Source of the DNA: Myoxocephalus aenaeus
Taxonomy: Eukaryota; Chordata; Actinopteri; Perciformes; Cottidae
NCBI GenBank assembly: GCA_038501785.1
Contig: JBAMJR010000053.1
Location: 3,427,501-3,491,500 of the forward strand
Direction: 5' to 3'
DNA: 64,000 nucleotides
The translations under genes and the position numbers were made by a program. The notes beneath the pieces were generated by a model. That model was not told the origin of the DNA and made no database searches. It saw only the letters and a program-made list of their open reading frames with translations. Below are positions 11,976 to 26,008 of the stretch, one piece after another; within the stretch, counting starts at the first letter, position 1, and every line of letters starts with the position of its first letter.

Positions 11976-12993
11976 TGTTGACAAGAGCACAAAGTTCTTT
12001 AAAGAGCTATGCTAAAGGTTTTCAAACGTGTGTATTTTATTACTGCTTTTTCTAACTGCAGCTTTGGCCACACATTCTTGCTACTCTCTCACTCATTTAA
12101 ATAAAACCTGGGTGAACAGTGTAAGTAGTGCAGCCTATATTTATGCATGGACTTGTTCTATGTTATGCAACGTGTATGTCGCCAATATTTGTTATTTTCG
12201 TCGCCACAGTTGTCACGGCACACGGCTGTGTTTTACTGCACCCCAGGGAATGTTTTACCACACATTGGGACCAGAGGATCTGTTGGCGGTACAAAAGTAG
12301 GCAGTTACACATCTTTTTCAATATTTGAATAGACATTTATTTTGTCATTTATTTACATTTATGCACAAATAAAAAGAGGCAGGTATGCATGCCCTAGTGC
12401 TGCAACACTGGCACCGGCATCACAATACAAGGATTGGATTTGTTTTTAAATAAGACGAGAGTCAAACGATATGTTTTCTCTGTTAAAATGAGCCAGGAAT
12501 ACCTCTTTGAAAGATTTAGTTTATGATGCATCACCCAAATTTGTCAATTAGCGGAACAAAACAACACCAGACTGGATGGCGAGTCCTTCTCTCCACAGCA
12601 TTCAGGCAGATTCAGACTGTGCCGAATATCTATTGCAAGCATCGATTCTGGGCCCACTGTTTGGTACAAGGAAAAACTAAGAAAACACATTTATTTAGAA
12701 AATTATAAACGTTCAACAGTTGCTCATTTGCCATAATTCTTAGTTTAACAGTTATCGCACTCAAATACTGGCATATTGTGAATAAATGTACAAAAATGTA
12801 CAACACAAATGTCTTTTGATGTAAATGTCACCCAATTTCTTGAACAATTGGGTATTCCAGGTTCTGTAATGCTCCATGAAAAGGCTCTGATGTGAAAGTT
12901 CCTGAAGTGGGTCGTGGCTCATATTGACAGGCACAACCAACCGACAGTGTAGCGGAGCTCAAACCACTTTGAACACTTGTGGTCGCACCTATA

Positions 12994-13041
12994 TCACCAC
13001 ATAGAACCACATAGAACCACATAGAACCATATAGAACCACA
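12994..13041 (+). repeat. Short 10-base tandem repeat
   Basis: About four units of CCACATAGAA, the last with a C-to-T change (CCATATAGAA). The array lies between two similar flanks (CCACTTTGAACA and CCACACTTTGAACA), suggesting slippage between short direct repeats. Confidence 0.85.
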
Positions 13042-16000
13042 CTTTGAACAAGGCCTCAGAACGGAGAGAAAGGGCTCGGCTGGATGTCTCTTTGGTTAAA
13101 GTCGAGGTGCGACAGGTACCTCTTATACACGTGCATACACACACACACACACACACACACAGTCCCTGCATTGTCACTGTGTGTGCGTGTGTGTGTGTGT
13201 GCACATGTGAGTGTGGAGAGAGGAGGGGTGCAACATTGCAGACAGACTGGCTTGGTGGGGCATCCAGGGACAAAGCTTGGAAGATGGAAACGTACTGTCA
13301 GTCAGCTGTGATGAAATGCCTGCAGGAGCGTGACACCACACACACACACAGACACACACACACAGACACACACAGACAGGGCTCAGACTGGCGAGGTGAG
13401 CTATTACGAATACAGACTCACACAGACCGAAGCCGATGCCTCCTATAAGAGGGAGAGTCTCATCACACTGGATGACACTAGAAACTGTGTCTGTGAATTA
13501 GGATTTCTTCACTTCTGCGACTGAAATGTAATTGTAGCATTCTGCCCAGAGTGGTACGCCCTCGGTTGGCAGTTAGCAGCACTTTGCTTTATTTCAGGCA
13601 CTCACTTTTGGCCCTTTCAGCAGTCGGTCGCATCGTCCCCCCTGTCTTGTCCTTCTAATCTCCCCGTCTGTTCCCTGCATTACTCTCATATCTCCTCTCT
13701 GATCTGTTGTCTGTCTGCTGGCACGGCGCCTTAGCCGTGGCACAGCGAGCCATGCCACGCTGTGCCGTGCCGCGCTCCGCTCGTTTGGATTTCAGTTGCA
13801 TCCTCGCACCCGGGGATTACAGTGCTCTGCTGTTGCGGGACGATTGGCTCAACATGCGCGATCATCGAGAGAAAGCGCCAATCCTTGAAGCCCTGGTATG
13901 TTCTGGAGTCGCTGACAGAGGAGCCGCTGTCATTTGGTGTTTGTTTTGTCACGGCAGTGTTACTGGTTCTAACGTCACCTAACAGATGGAAGCTGTGATG
14001 AAGTTTTACTTTGTTGTTAATGCAACTAATAGGGCTGAACCGTATCTCCTGTTTTTAATGAGACGCTTCTATTGAGTTTAAAAAATATATATATATATAT
14101 TTGAATGTCTGCGTCATATTTATTGGCCCTAAAAAAAATAGAATAAATAAAGGTGAAAAAATATTTTTGCAGTTATTATATTAATGCAATTGATGTCGCT
14201 GTTAGATGGTTGCTAGTCCGACCCGATAGTTCAGGTGTGGGCCTCCCCTTGTGTGCGGGAGCAGATTTTTCTGTGTTTCGAAATGTTGCTTCAGATAAAA
14301 ACCTGTTGTGAATTTTGGAAATGATTGCATCTATCTTTTTGTCAATACATTTTGAACCTTCGAACTTTACAACGCTCGCACACAAATCGGAAACAATCCC
14401 ACTTGGAATCCTACAAATATTATAATGCAAATGATTTTAGTGTCGCGTAATCTTCATCTGCAACTGTGCATAAATACCAGGTTTAAACGGAATGAATACC
14501 AAAAAGAAAAGAAGCAGCGCAGCATTAGACTGTTGATTTTATAATTAAAATATCAACTCTTTGAATGGCGCTTCAAACTATTCCGTCCAGCGCGACGAAC
14601 CGATTACTTTTATGGCTGCTTTACCTTTAAGAACTAGTGATTCCCTAGAAGGCATTTATTGTGAAAGTGATTCCTCTCCCTCCTTCTTTGTATCCTCTCA
14701 TCGGCCCGTCTATGGATTGAGCAATCCGTGAAGTGGATGTCGGCCAGGAGGCGGTTAACTAATATCGGCGTCTCTCTCTCCCAATGGCCTGACCGCTGAT
14801 GGTCGAGCCTTTCATTCCAAGTCTCCCTCTGATTAACGGCTGAAACGAGCTCTAATGAGCTGCTCAGTGATTGCCCGCGCACAGCTGCTGTCTTCTAGCA
14901 GCAACACTGTCTTTTCTACTTTGTTCCTTATCAACTTTTGCTTTCTCTAATTTCTCCAGCTTTAATCATTGGATGAGATTATTGACTCGGCGTAGGCATT
15001 ATTCTCCCCCCAGGCAGTTTGTTTGAGATTTGTTCTTCAATTTTCTTTGACGCCGTCTCTCTCTATCTCTTTACCCGCTGGAGCTTTGTCTAAGGCTCCA
15101 CTCCTCTGTTTGGTTTAGAACGCAATCACCATGTTTCTGGGGTTAAGTAATAGCATTTGGACGGGCAGAAATTGAATCAGATGTGTGGTTCTGACCCTCA
15201 GTCTCGGTCTATGTCCACCCTTTTCTCTATAAATATCTCTCTTTCATTTCCCTGAAATATGTTCTTCTCCTTCAGACTTTTGATGGTTGACACTTTGCAT
15301 TCAGTGTCTACTTCTTTCTCCTTAAAGAGGTTCGGTATTCTCATATGGAGGTGGGCGATGTGGCAAAAATATAAAATCTCAATTCTATTTTTCCAGGCAG
15401 GATCACGGTCCATGACCTTATCACAATCCTAATTCATGATGACTATTTTGTGACTGAACATTATAACCAAACTAGTTTCCCTGGTGCCACACCAAATTCC
15501 ATTCTTAAATGTAATACTTCAAAGTCAGTGTTACCAATAGATGAAACGGCACCGCCGATCTTTTTCGTCCGAGTATTCTCTAGTCTACCGCATCTTAAAA
15601 CACAACAACAATTTGTATTCTCCTACAAAGTTGGAAACTCGTTTGAAAAAGTGTCCAGATGTATAATTTAGTTTTGTTTTTTTGCATATAAAAGTATGTG
15701 GATGGAGAAGCACTTCATGACACAATAAAAAATCCAAGCAGTTTCTATTTCCATAGTTCTAATAAGCAAAACAAAATGGTTATCTTACAGATACAAATAC
15801 TGTACAAAATAATGAATCATCATTCTCTATTATAAATATAAATAACCTACTTAAGGTTGTGTTATATGATGAAAATGGTTACATTTTGATAATAGGTTTC
15901 ATTATTCAGCAGCAAGTTGTGTGTACATTCTTAAGCCTGCCTGTTTGTGTTTGAGTGGACTAGAGATCGGTATTGGTATAATATTGGTGGACAAGCTTTT

Positions 16001-16651
16001 TATTAAAGCACATGGAAAGCAGAGAGATGGGTGAATGTTCTTAGTCTTAGGGTAAACATGTACGATTTGTAATATGAGAAATATCTACTATAATTAAAGT
16101 CTGTAATGTTGCAGAGGCACAGCAGTCTTTGTTGTAATAATTTAGTACAGGACCATTATGGGAAAAAGTTGCATTCACTTTTAGCACCTTAATTTGACAA
16201 ATTTGTTCTATTCTATTTAATTAAATACAATTTTGGGAATATTGGCAAATGTAGGTTGTTTACGACTGACCTAAACCAGCTACACTACACCCGGTTACTG
16301 AAATAGGATGAATAGGAGGTTTCAGCCGGGGGGGTGAGGTGAAGGAAGTGTTTAAGCTATTTATAATGAATTACATTTATTATTTCTTGGGGGAGGCATG
16401 CTGTAGTTAACTAAAATCAGAGAACAGCACACAAATGTGGTAATTATTTTCAGTCCTACAAGAAAATTGCGGAGCGTAAACATGATTACAGAAATGGGAA
16501 ATCTCTTCAAGCCGTGCGATAACCATTTGCAATTGGATTGTAGCGCATTTCTTGTCATTTTTAATGGCGTGTCGGAAACCTTCCATGTTTTGGCCTCGGG
16601 TGTTGAGATGACCGCTGAAACCACGGAGACCGTTGTCGGTGCTTGACAATA

Positions 16652-16653
<2 letters not shown>

Positions 16654-16701
<48 letters not shown>
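16654..16701 (+). repeat. (TA)n microsatellite
   Basis: About 47 bases of pure TA, a likely DNA-unwinding or cruciform-prone site. Confidence 0.95.
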
Positions 16702-16707
<6 letters not shown>

Positions 16708-17104
16708 AGCTAAAAATCAATAGCTTTGCTTTCATCTGCATCCGGCCTGATCTTATTTCCCCCGTCTAACCAGAGATTTTCCTCATTGCTCCTGATAAAA
16801 AGCAATAGAGCTCTGAAATGATCCCGAGAAATAGTTCTGTCAAAAAGTGATTTATCTTCTGTGAATAATCGCAGGGGTTATTGAATATTTTTAGATTAAG
16901 TTAATTACTTGACTATAAAAAGCCATAAATTGAAGCTCTCCTCACCGAGGAGCTTCAGATCGCTCCGAGTCTCTATTTCTCGTTCTCTCTGTCAGCCCTT
17001 TCATTTTGTGAAAGAAAAAAAAAAAATCTGTTTTTATCATTCTGTCACCAGCGAGACGCGTTCCGCTTGACCTGATGCAATTGGAGGCAATTGAAACAGT
17101 CATC

Positions 17105-17345
17105 TTACCGCGCCGCGGCGGCGTGTGGTGTTTGAGGTTGCATCATCACTCTCGCGCACAAAGACTCGTACACATTTCAGATATGTGCGCACGTCTGCAA
17201 CTAAGCCCCCCCGTCGCGCACTAAGACACACTCAGCCATGCGCACGCGGAGGATCTGGACACTCGCGCGCCGTGTCCTCGCACGTGTTCGCTCAAATATT
17301 GGTGTACGCGCCGGCACGGGGCTCCGTGCGCCGTGTGTTTCAATG
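17105..17345. other. CpG-dense patch
   Basis: Starts CCGCGCCGCGGCGGCG and keeps many CpGs (ACTCGCGCAC, GTCGCGCAC, CGCACGCGG, CTCGCGCGCCGTG) in otherwise AT-leaning intron. It may be an unmethylated intragenic island. No exon is seen. Confidence 0.45.
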
Positions 17346-19042
17346 CGTCAGCTGTCATTCATAATGTCTGCCTATTACTGCTCGCCCTAATGTTTCTTTT
17401 TCCTAACTAAGCCTGCAGATTACACACACTAATGACTTAATGGACTGATCCTTCACTTACATCTCTGGAAACTTTCCCACCGCTCCCAAATGTGTCTTGA
17501 ACATTAGCCAGGCGGATTTACTATGCCTCGAGTGGATTGGACATCCTGCTTGCTTTTTTTGCTTGCTGCTTTTTTTTTTTTTAAACGTGTGTCTGTAAAA
17601 AGCAGCAGGCTATGAACAGTGCATTTATGATTGAGTTCCTCACATTATCTACTTCAAGCGTTTACTTTTAAACCGTTTTGTGACATGAAACCGCATAAAC
17701 CTGCTCATGCGTGTGTCCACTGGTTATAGAGGGAGAAGGACACACATTGTGTTATATGACCTGAAAGAAATAGTCAGTTTGAGAGGCGGCTGGTTCCATA
17801 AATGTTGTTTGAACACTAATTAAGTACCGATCCTGAAATACAAACACTTGACTTAGTGGGGGACAAGCTGGCAATCAGCGACGCTTTTATTTCGTGGCAC
17901 GGTGATAACGACAAGCAAGTCGCTCGTTTGGGTCACGAGCATCAACACCCGTCTTCCCAGACTGACTTCTCTCAATCTCTTCTTTGTGACACAATAATAA
18001 CAGTAATTTCCAGCGCTTTTGTTGTGGATCAAAGTAGGGGTTCAACGGATGGTTATTTTTCAAATGAAGCCATTCTTCTGCTACTTTTTTTTTATTTTAT
18101 TTTTATAAATGTCCATCATAAGTTGCCGGAACCAAGGTGGTGTCTTTTTTAAGTTGCTTCTTTTGTGTGACGAGCAGTCTAAAAGTACTAATAATACCCG
18201 TCACGCCCCCAACGCCCGGGATCCTACACTACCTTTCATGAGCTCTTCTCTGCCTCCTAAATGTCCCTTAAGTAACCCTTTTAATAAGATCAATTGATTC
18301 ATGTAAATCTATCCACAGCCGTTGGGTTAAAAAGGACCCACTTTTGTCCCCACTTTTCTATTACATGCTATGAGGTTTTGGCAAATCAACCTTTTTAACG
18401 TCCCTCAGCCAAAAGTCTTCCTTGCGCGTGTTGGCGTCACATCGGCTCCCTGGCATCGGCATCCGTGCCACACAAACCTCCCACGGGCCGATGCGCGGGG
18501 CGGTCGACGGGCCGCGGCGGGGGGAAAAGATGTTGGCAGCCTTAGCAACAGTTGATGCGGCGTGGCCCTCACTCAACGTTACACACTTAAAGCTTCCTCG
18601 TACGAGACACCATCTTACCTCGGGGCCAAGTGGATCATTATGTGTCTGCACATAGGCAGATATGGTATTAATAGCCGTATTCCATTTCATGTCGAGGACT
18701 TGCATTATCTCGCCAGCAGCTGTGGGGCCCCGCTGTTTGATGTATGGACACATGGCTTATAGTGCAGATAGCGGGAGATGAGAACATTGTTGGAGTGATT
18801 GTGTAGATTTTCCGGCCCAAAGCGTTCCTTATCACCGGCGAGGCTGAAGTTCAGCGCTTTCAATGAGTGAGCTTCGTGCTGCACTTTGAAGAGAAACCTT
18901 GTAACTTCTAAGAACTATGAAATGAAGACACTGGATAACGTCCCACTGATTTGATTTTTTTGGGGTGGGGGGGAAACTAGACAGGAGACTTAGGATAAGT
19001 TTCTTAGTTTCATGAACCCAAAGCGGTAAAAACTTATATCAC

Positions 19043-19044
<2 letters not shown>

Positions 19045-19088
<44 letters not shown>
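19045..19088 (+). repeat. (CT)n microsatellite
   Basis: About 44 bases of pure CT followed by CAG, so it resembles a splice acceptor; no coding sequence follows. Confidence 0.95.
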
Positions 19089-19091
<3 letters not shown>

Positions 19092-19686
19092 CATAATTCT
19101 CCGTCCTCGTAACGCACTCCTCCCAATGTGTTGGTGACACCAGGTTTGCCAGGTCGTTCGCTCTTCTTAATTATCCGGCAGTATGACTGTCGCCACCCTG
19201 GGAGAAAAGAAATAAAATAAAAAAATGTTCAGCTCTCATTACCAACGGTGTTATCACACTAGTGGAGCGATAACAGCCGTCGTTGTTCCAGAAGCCCGAG
19301 TGAAAGGTGGAAGTATGACATGTCTGGCAGCTAGCATGCGTCTCATTTTGAGCTGTCGAGCCCGTTCGGCTGTGTCACCTGGGTGTCGTTCCGAAGGTGG
19401 GAAGTGGATGGTGACATGTTTGGAATTTTGGCAACCGAATTGTAAGTCGTTAGATTCATTAGATTTAACCCGAAACCGCCGCTGTAAATTATAAGTAATG
19501 ACTGCATCACTTCATGTGATCTTATGAGCTTTGGATGAGGAAATCTTGTTAAAACGCTCTCTCTCTCGCTCTCTCGCTCTGGCGGTCCACAACTCAGGTT
19601 TGCTTGTGATTAATCTGAACTAACAGAAGGTTGTCAAACGGGACTGTTTTTTATTGCCAATTGCTGTCTGCAAAGACACACACTCT

Positions 19687-19728
19687 CCCCCCCCCCCCCC
19701 CACACACACACACACACACACACACACT
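19687..19728 (+). repeat. C-run followed by (CA)n
   Basis: About 14 C residues run directly into a CA array, with more CA after a short interruption. Confidence 0.9.
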
Positions 19729-20049
19729 CTCCCACACACACGCTTTATGATTACATCAGGCTAAACTAGCTCGTTTATCATCTTACATCACATTACCTTG
19801 TGGCCCATAGTTGTAGAGGGCAGATGGCAGCACTTGCGCGCACGTGTTGTGTATACTCGCGCGTGCACGTGGCTGTGTATGTAGGCGCCCGGCGCTCGGT
19901 CTCCGGAGGTGTAACCCCGGCTCTGCATGCCAAGCTGTGCCAAGTGCTTCACAGCTGGCAGCGACCAAGCAGTTGGTCTCCCTGGACAAGTTGCCCCCCG
20001 CGCCAGGACAAACAGGAAATGAGCCCCGAGGCCTGGCAGGAAACTGGCT

Positions 20050-20270
20050 CAGCAGCCAATGGGAAGAGAGCAGGGGGGGCGAGGAGAGGGGTGGGCCGAG
20101 GAGAGGGAACAGCTTGGAGAGGCAGGGTAGCACTAGCAACAGAAGCGACGTCAAAACGGAGGAAACAAGGGAGGGAGAGTAGAGAGGGGAAGCGTGGAGG
20201 AGAGATCAACAGACTATCAAAAGGGAAATTGAGGTATAAAAAGAGACGGGAGCGGCAGATTGATGGCAGA
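20050..20270 (+). promoter_or_regulatory. Possible intragenic promoter
   Basis: CCAAT at 20056-20060, GC-box-like GGGGGCGAGG near 20074, a CRE-like GACGTCA at 20147-20153 and TATAAAAAG at 20235-20243 occur in promoter order on the + strand. A start would fall near 20265. No downstream exon other than 23295 is known. Individual motifs are common, so this is weak. Confidence 0.25.
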
Positions 20271-21253
20271 GCTGAAACTACGCCAAGAAGAGAATAATAG
20301 GTCACCTTAAATTGGGCTTGTCGGTGAAAAGTTTGCATTCCTAAATTAAACATTCCCGCTCGTAAATAAAGGGTTTCAAAGCAACGATGTTGAAGTCTCT
20401 CACTCTCAAGCAAAAACAGCTGCCGCTTCGCAATCACGCAACGCTTCCTTTTCCTTTGCCCTTTTCGGGTTCTGCGGGTCACGCCGCGTCCTGTGCTTTT
20501 TTTCTTTTCTTCTGCTAACTTGTTCGCCACCTTTCCGACGCCTACGCATCTGTGTTTGTGCACAAGACGTGGAAGTTTGACGCTGGCTCGATCAAACGAC
20601 TCTGCTTCTGCTGCAGAGGTGAGTTTGTGTCAGACCGGCTTTCTCTGACTATCATTTGACGAGAGAGAGAGAGAGGTTATTTTAGAAGGCCCCTCTCACG
20701 CGGAACTAAAGCCACCGAGACTCCCAATTCGCCGAAGCTTGAACTTCCAGAAGCTCTCCGTGTTGTTATTTGTGGATCATGTCCCAGACATGCATTTGTC
20801 AGCCGGTCCTCGTTGCGGGACGCACCGCTCCAGAAGTAAATCGCCAAGAGAATATAGCTCCGAGGAATCTCTACCGAGGCTCGGGCTCGCCGAAAGCAAT
20901 TAGCGGCTTCTTCTTTTTGAAGGCAGGTCAACTGAGACAAACGGCCTGTTGCGGCATTCAAGGTGGCCTCGTGTTGCTTTTTTAAAATGTTTGTCACCAA
21001 AGCGCTCCTAGCTTGAAGGTGGATCAAGTGAATATGTATGAATATAACTGAAACCCAGCCACAGGTTGTAATATCATCAGGCGTTCAGCACATTTTTTTT
21101 CTTCTTCTTTCTTCTTCTTTTTAAACCGTGACCAGAATGAGCTGTCTGGACTCCCCGGCCATGAAAAGTGACTAATGACCTGAGCGCCGACTGTTTTTTA
21201 AAGCATTCATCAGTGTGTAGCCGGTTTGCGGGGTCAGCAGCTGGTCCGCCGGC

Positions 21254-21269
21254 GACCACAGGGGGCGCT
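21254..21269 (+). promoter_or_regulatory. CTCF-like motif, forward
   Basis: GACCACAGGGGGCGCT is close to the CTCF core CCACCAGGGGGCGC. It faces the reverse-oriented motif at 41027. Confidence 0.35.
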
Positions 21270-23294
21270 GTTGCCTTGTGAGCCGGCTGCACTGATCTAG
21301 TGCCGCGCGGCCTCCCTTCCTCTTGTGTGTCCTTGTTATTGTGATGAGCTATGCCCAATTCCAGCGCGACCACTGGACTCCTGGAAGCCGTCCCTTCTAA
21401 TCTGCTCCAGAGTCGAGGTCTGGGTTTTGGAGCCCAGCCCGACAACGGGGCTTCAGCCACGACAAAGACTGATTTGAGGCTTTGGGATACCCAAGGTCCC
21501 CCAGAACGCCGCAGCGGCGGCACTCTCACCAGCTTGTTAATCAGCAACGACACCACGCGGATTGCCAGTCCGCCTGTTTACAATCAATCTTTTCAGCTCC
21601 AAATTTAATGGCATCACTGTTGCCCAGAGAGAGAGAGACAGAGAGAGAGGGAGAGGGGGCTGCATTCATCTGTTGTCATTGTCTTCTGCGTCGCTTTAGA
21701 GAAGCTATCAAACCGAATACTGACTTCAAATTGGTCAGATGGCGGCCACTTTTGTCTCCGCGCGGTTCCAACAGCTGCGCCAGCGCTGCATTTATCCGTA
21801 GCTGATTGTAGTTGACTTCCTCTGTAGCCTCAATTTAAGCGGAGACGAAATATTGCTTTCACCCCATCAGTTGTCTGATTTATTTTTTATTTGGATTTCA
21901 TGAGATTATATATATATCTCGGTATGTTTGCGGTGCGATTGTCTGTTATGTGCGGCCTGCGGCGGCGTGACATCGCATCGCTCGCGTTCGTATCGTGGCG
22001 ATGAAGAGCACAGACGTCTGTTCGCCGTCCAGCCCCCCTGACCACTTCCGTGTCTGGCATTGAAGATCTGCTCGCTGTGGGAACACCTTGATCTGTCTCT
22101 CACTGAAATGAGGGCGACCGTAAGCCTCTCTGTCCGCCTTCTATCCATCCTGACCGGACTTCAAGCAGACAAGACAATGATGAGAGCGCACGGCAGGACG
22201 CGTGCACACACACACACACACACACACACACTGGTTTTATACTCCTGGTCCGCCGTCCGTCTGTCTGTCTGTCTGTCAGACTGAGCATGCTCATTACAAC
22301 CCTGACAACATTCCACTGGGGTTGCCAAGGATACCAAGCAGATCTGCCAGGTTGTGTGTGCGCGTGCACGTGCACGTGTCTGTATTAGGAATGTAAGAAC
22401 TCACCCAAATACATAACTCAAATTTGACCAATGTGACCACACACACACGCTCGCAAGCACATCTCTTTTCTCTCTCTCTCTCTCTCTCTCCCTCCCTCCC
22501 CCTCTCTCCCCCGTTCCTGTCTCTCTGTAGATCATTGTTAATCAGTCTCGTCCCGTCTCCTCCCCACTGGCTGTCAGTGGCTTGTCAGAAGCCCGTCAGA
22601 GCCCCTGCAGTCCGTCACACACTGCTGCCGTTAATGACATCTGATGACACCCGTCGTTGAAGTCACCCGCTGGAGATGACTGTGAACTCGGGGTGCTCGC
22701 TGCTCGGAAACCGTTTCCTCTGTTTGTTTGTTTTTTACTTGGTTTCGTGACTAAGTGACTAATTCTGAGTGGTAATTGTACTTCCAGCAAGTTCGAAGAT
22801 GGAGTAAACGGAATAAAAAAACTAGTTAAACACACTCGCTCTGTTGAAAAGTACATATTGTGCCGTGTGACATTCTCTGAATATTCAAGCTGCGGGAAAA
22901 AAGGTTGAACCACTGTTTTTAAAAAGACTAATCATTTGGCTGCTCTATTAGTCTCATTTTCTTCCCACGCGCTCAGCCGACGCCGCGCTGCCTCCACTGC
23001 GCCGCTCCTTTCCATATGTCTCTTTTCACAACCCTCACCTCTCCCCTTTGCCCGCTGCGTTTCTCCCCCCGTCTGCACCTCATGTTCTTGTTTTCCTGCC
23101 GCTGAGTGGCGATCTCATGACCGAGGCCCATGCTGTGCCGGCCGACCTGAAGTGCTCTGTTTCTTTCACCCACTTTCCACCATTTCCCCCCTCACATTTT
23201 CTTTCACCTGTTTCGTTCTCTCTCTCCATCTCATTCCCCTGCACTGCTTAGTTCTCACTCTCTCTCTCTCTTCGTCCCCTTTTGTCTTCTCCAG

Positions 23295-23401
23295 AGGAGG
23301 AAGTGGAAAACTTTGACGTGTCCAGTCTCCAGGAAGAGTCTCTGAGGAACATTGAGGCGGACAGCTTCTGGTGCATGAGCAAACTGCTGGACGGCATCCA
23401 G
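23295..23401 (+). CDS. tbc1d22a: TBC1D22 exon, mid TBC domain
   Basis: This 107-base exon (phase 1 in, 0 out) encodes, with the carried G, 36 residues: EEEVENFDVSSLQEES, then LRNIEADSFWCMSKLLDGIQ. The frame sets the acceptor at CCAG (23291-23294); the next AG, two bases later, would shift the frame. The N-terminal half is the acidic, variable loop that separates TBC1D22A from B. EEVENFDV here is closer to human B (EEDVENFDV) and NIEAD to human A, one reason the paralogue call is not certain. The C-terminal half (EAD-WCMSKLLDGIQ) is invariant in the family and forms part of the Rab-binding helices. The donor is GTAAGC. Confidence 0.97.
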
Positions 23402-25930
23402 GTAAGCGTGCGGATGTGTTGAAAAGAATGTTGGTTTTCTGAGAACAAACTCCAAATGCCCACGTAATGCTTTCACACCAGCCTCTCCCTCTGCATTTCT
23501 CTCACTCGCCTCTCCGATCTGGCCTTAATAGAGACGAGAGTTCCTCTCACGGCCACTTGTTTACCTCAGCGCCCCGCCTGTTTGCACGAGTCAGGAACTG
23601 TGCAGTCGGCTCGCAGCGCTGCGAGTACAGTGTCTACATTTTAATATGAGGCGGGTCGGACGGTAACCCAAGGGTGAGATCTCCCAACCACACAGACCAT
23701 CGAACCGAAACGGAGCTGGAGGAGAGAGCGGCTGGGAAGCCGCGTGCAGCTCCACGCCGAGGCGCTGATCCTCGGTGGCGCTCGCGGCTCCTGCAACCGT
23801 TTTCACATGACATGCCGTGTGCCGCGCTGGTCGGCATGTCAGTCTGGACTTTTTAAGCTAAAGTCTCATTCTGATTGGAGTTCTTGCACTTTTACATATT
23901 TCTCAGGTACAATATCCTAGGTGTACAACACACTCACTGAGTCATGCTGCACTGCACAATGTACAATCCAAAGATATCTTAAAACTGAAGATCTCCCCAT
24001 GTCGTTAACAACTGGGTTCAGATCACTGCTGTCCATGCAGCTTTCCTCCTCACTCATTTGAATCGAGGCAATGAAGCTTGTTTAAAATGTGTATACACAG
24101 CAACGTGTGCAGGTTGCCATCTTCTATTGTATATCCAAGGCATACATGAGCAAACACCAGGAGCATAAGGGTTGTGTTGGGTGAGGAGATCCAGAGCCAC
24201 ATGCAGACTCACAGTTAAATGGATATATTTATGCTCAGCGAAGCACATGTGTATTTTTTATTTTTTTTGCAAGTCTTTCCCCTATATTCATTCTGCAGCG
24301 GCACACAGCTGACAACTGCTCACGCTCATACGTATGGTAACTCTAGAGGCAATTTGGCCTTTTGTGCTCTGATTTAATTTGGCATGCAGTAAACACACCG
24401 GTCATAATTTTTGTTTTAGTGAAAACTTGATTCTCTTGGCATTTGCTTCTGGTGTTCTTCACCACGTTTTGCAAGAAGGAAGCACCGATTTGCACCGTAA
24501 ATGTTATCCCCGTCGTGCGCGTAACATCACCGAGGAAAGCGTTTAAACGTACACGACAATGCAGATTGTGTCGTCGCTCGGTTCAGTGCACGTCGTGCGC
24601 ATGACACGGCACGACTCGGCCGCGTAAGATCCTTCTGCACCCGTTGTTCGACGTTATAGTCCCGACAGCATTATGTACAAAGCAGCTTCTTCTGTGTGGG
24701 TGCAGCAAATGTGATTGTCTTGCATATTCTGAAGCAGGCTTGCAGTGTCTGGAGGCCTGATAATTGCGTACAGGCCGCAGCACCAAACTTCATTTTGTTT
24801 CATCATTTCTTCCCAAACACTTCGCCCCCCTCCATCAGCTCTCCGGATCGACCTCTCTCTCAGCGGTCATGGTTGAGCCATCTGTCAACTCTAAACGTGC
24901 CTGCCTGCATTGGCGGTAGATTTGCACCACAGCGTCACTTACCATCCTGCCTTGGTTCTGAAATATGTGTTTTTTTGTGACTTTGTTTGCCCTCCACGTT
25001 TTTTTTTTGTGCCACGTTTTGGTACCTTTTGACTTACTGCTGATATCATAGGTCTGTTTGGCTCTAATAGGTGTGGCCTGGGTGTCACGGTTTGTCTCCG
25101 TGACCATGTTTTAGCACAGCTACTCTAATCATTGTTTCCTGGCACAGTTAAAGAAGCATCTGGCGAGTCTCCTCCGGTCGGGTCAATGACCCTAATCTGA
25201 AGTAACACTTAAGAGGATGGCCACAGCAATTAGTCTTTAAGTGTATTGATTCAGCAATATGCTTATTGTTGCATGGGAATAAGTGTTTTAGGGGTGAAAG
25301 AAAAAGCCTGAATCTTCAGACGAGGTGACGTTTCGGTGTGGAAAGAGGGTTTTAATAGGTCATTCCTAATAGTTTATGTTGTTTAATACACTTGCGATTT
25401 CAAAAATACACTCGATGTCGTGAAAGTCAATATATCGCCCAGCCATGCACTAAATGTAATTAATAGCGGGGAGCATGTGGTGTGCATAAAACGTGATCAT
25501 CCATAAATAACTATCAATTGGTTGGCTATTCATTTAGGAAATTAATAGAGGCTGTGCCTTGTTGCCCCGGAGAGAGCAAGGAAAGCTGGAAAGCCGAGGA
25601 AGTGGAGAGAGAAGAATGGAGCGTGCGTCTTTGTGTGCGTCTTTTGTGCGCGGATGTTGTTTGTCCCCCCGCGCTGGTGTTTGTTTGTGACCTTGGCTCC
25701 AAACTAATTACGCGCAATGCACCAGGGAAGCCCATGTTTCCCCCCTAATGCTTTCTAAACAATCTGACGGAGGCTGAGTGCCTCCGCGCCGTAATTAGTT
25801 GGTGATCCTTGTTCTGACCTCGTCTCCAACCCTCTCACATCCACTATACACTATTAGACTTAACTGAGGGGCCTGGAGGTGGGGGCCTGGGGTTAGACAG
25901 GAGAGTCTGCAGTGCTCACTGCCTTTTAAA

Positions 25931-25933
<3 letters not shown>

Positions 25934-26007
<74 letters not shown>

Positions 26008-26008
26008 G
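25934..26008 (+). repeat. (AT)n to (AC)n compound microsatellite
   Basis: About 60 bases of AT change directly into AC, a compound array. Confidence 0.95.

Noticed and set aside
12831..12852. 8-base inverted repeat ACCCAATT/AATTGGGT
   Set aside because: Arms this short are expected by chance many times in 64 kb.
19045..19095. CT repeat followed by CAG as a splice acceptor
   Set aside because: The sequence after it does not encode any TBC1D22 segment and the surrounding exons already join in frame.
19949..20563. 204-codon minus-strand open frame
   Set aside because: It is driven by purine-rich + strand sequence with few stops on the complement. No domain is visible, and its Ser/Leu/Pro-rich composition is typical of chance frames.
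20606..20625. Possible micro-exon, TGCAG followed closely by AGGTGAGT
   Set aside because: Only two bases would lie between acceptor and donor; no family exon fits.
23291..23300. Alternative acceptor two bases downstream (CAGAG) at 23296, and similarly at 44655
   Set aside because: Spacing of two bases would shift the frame; only the first AG keeps the family sequence.
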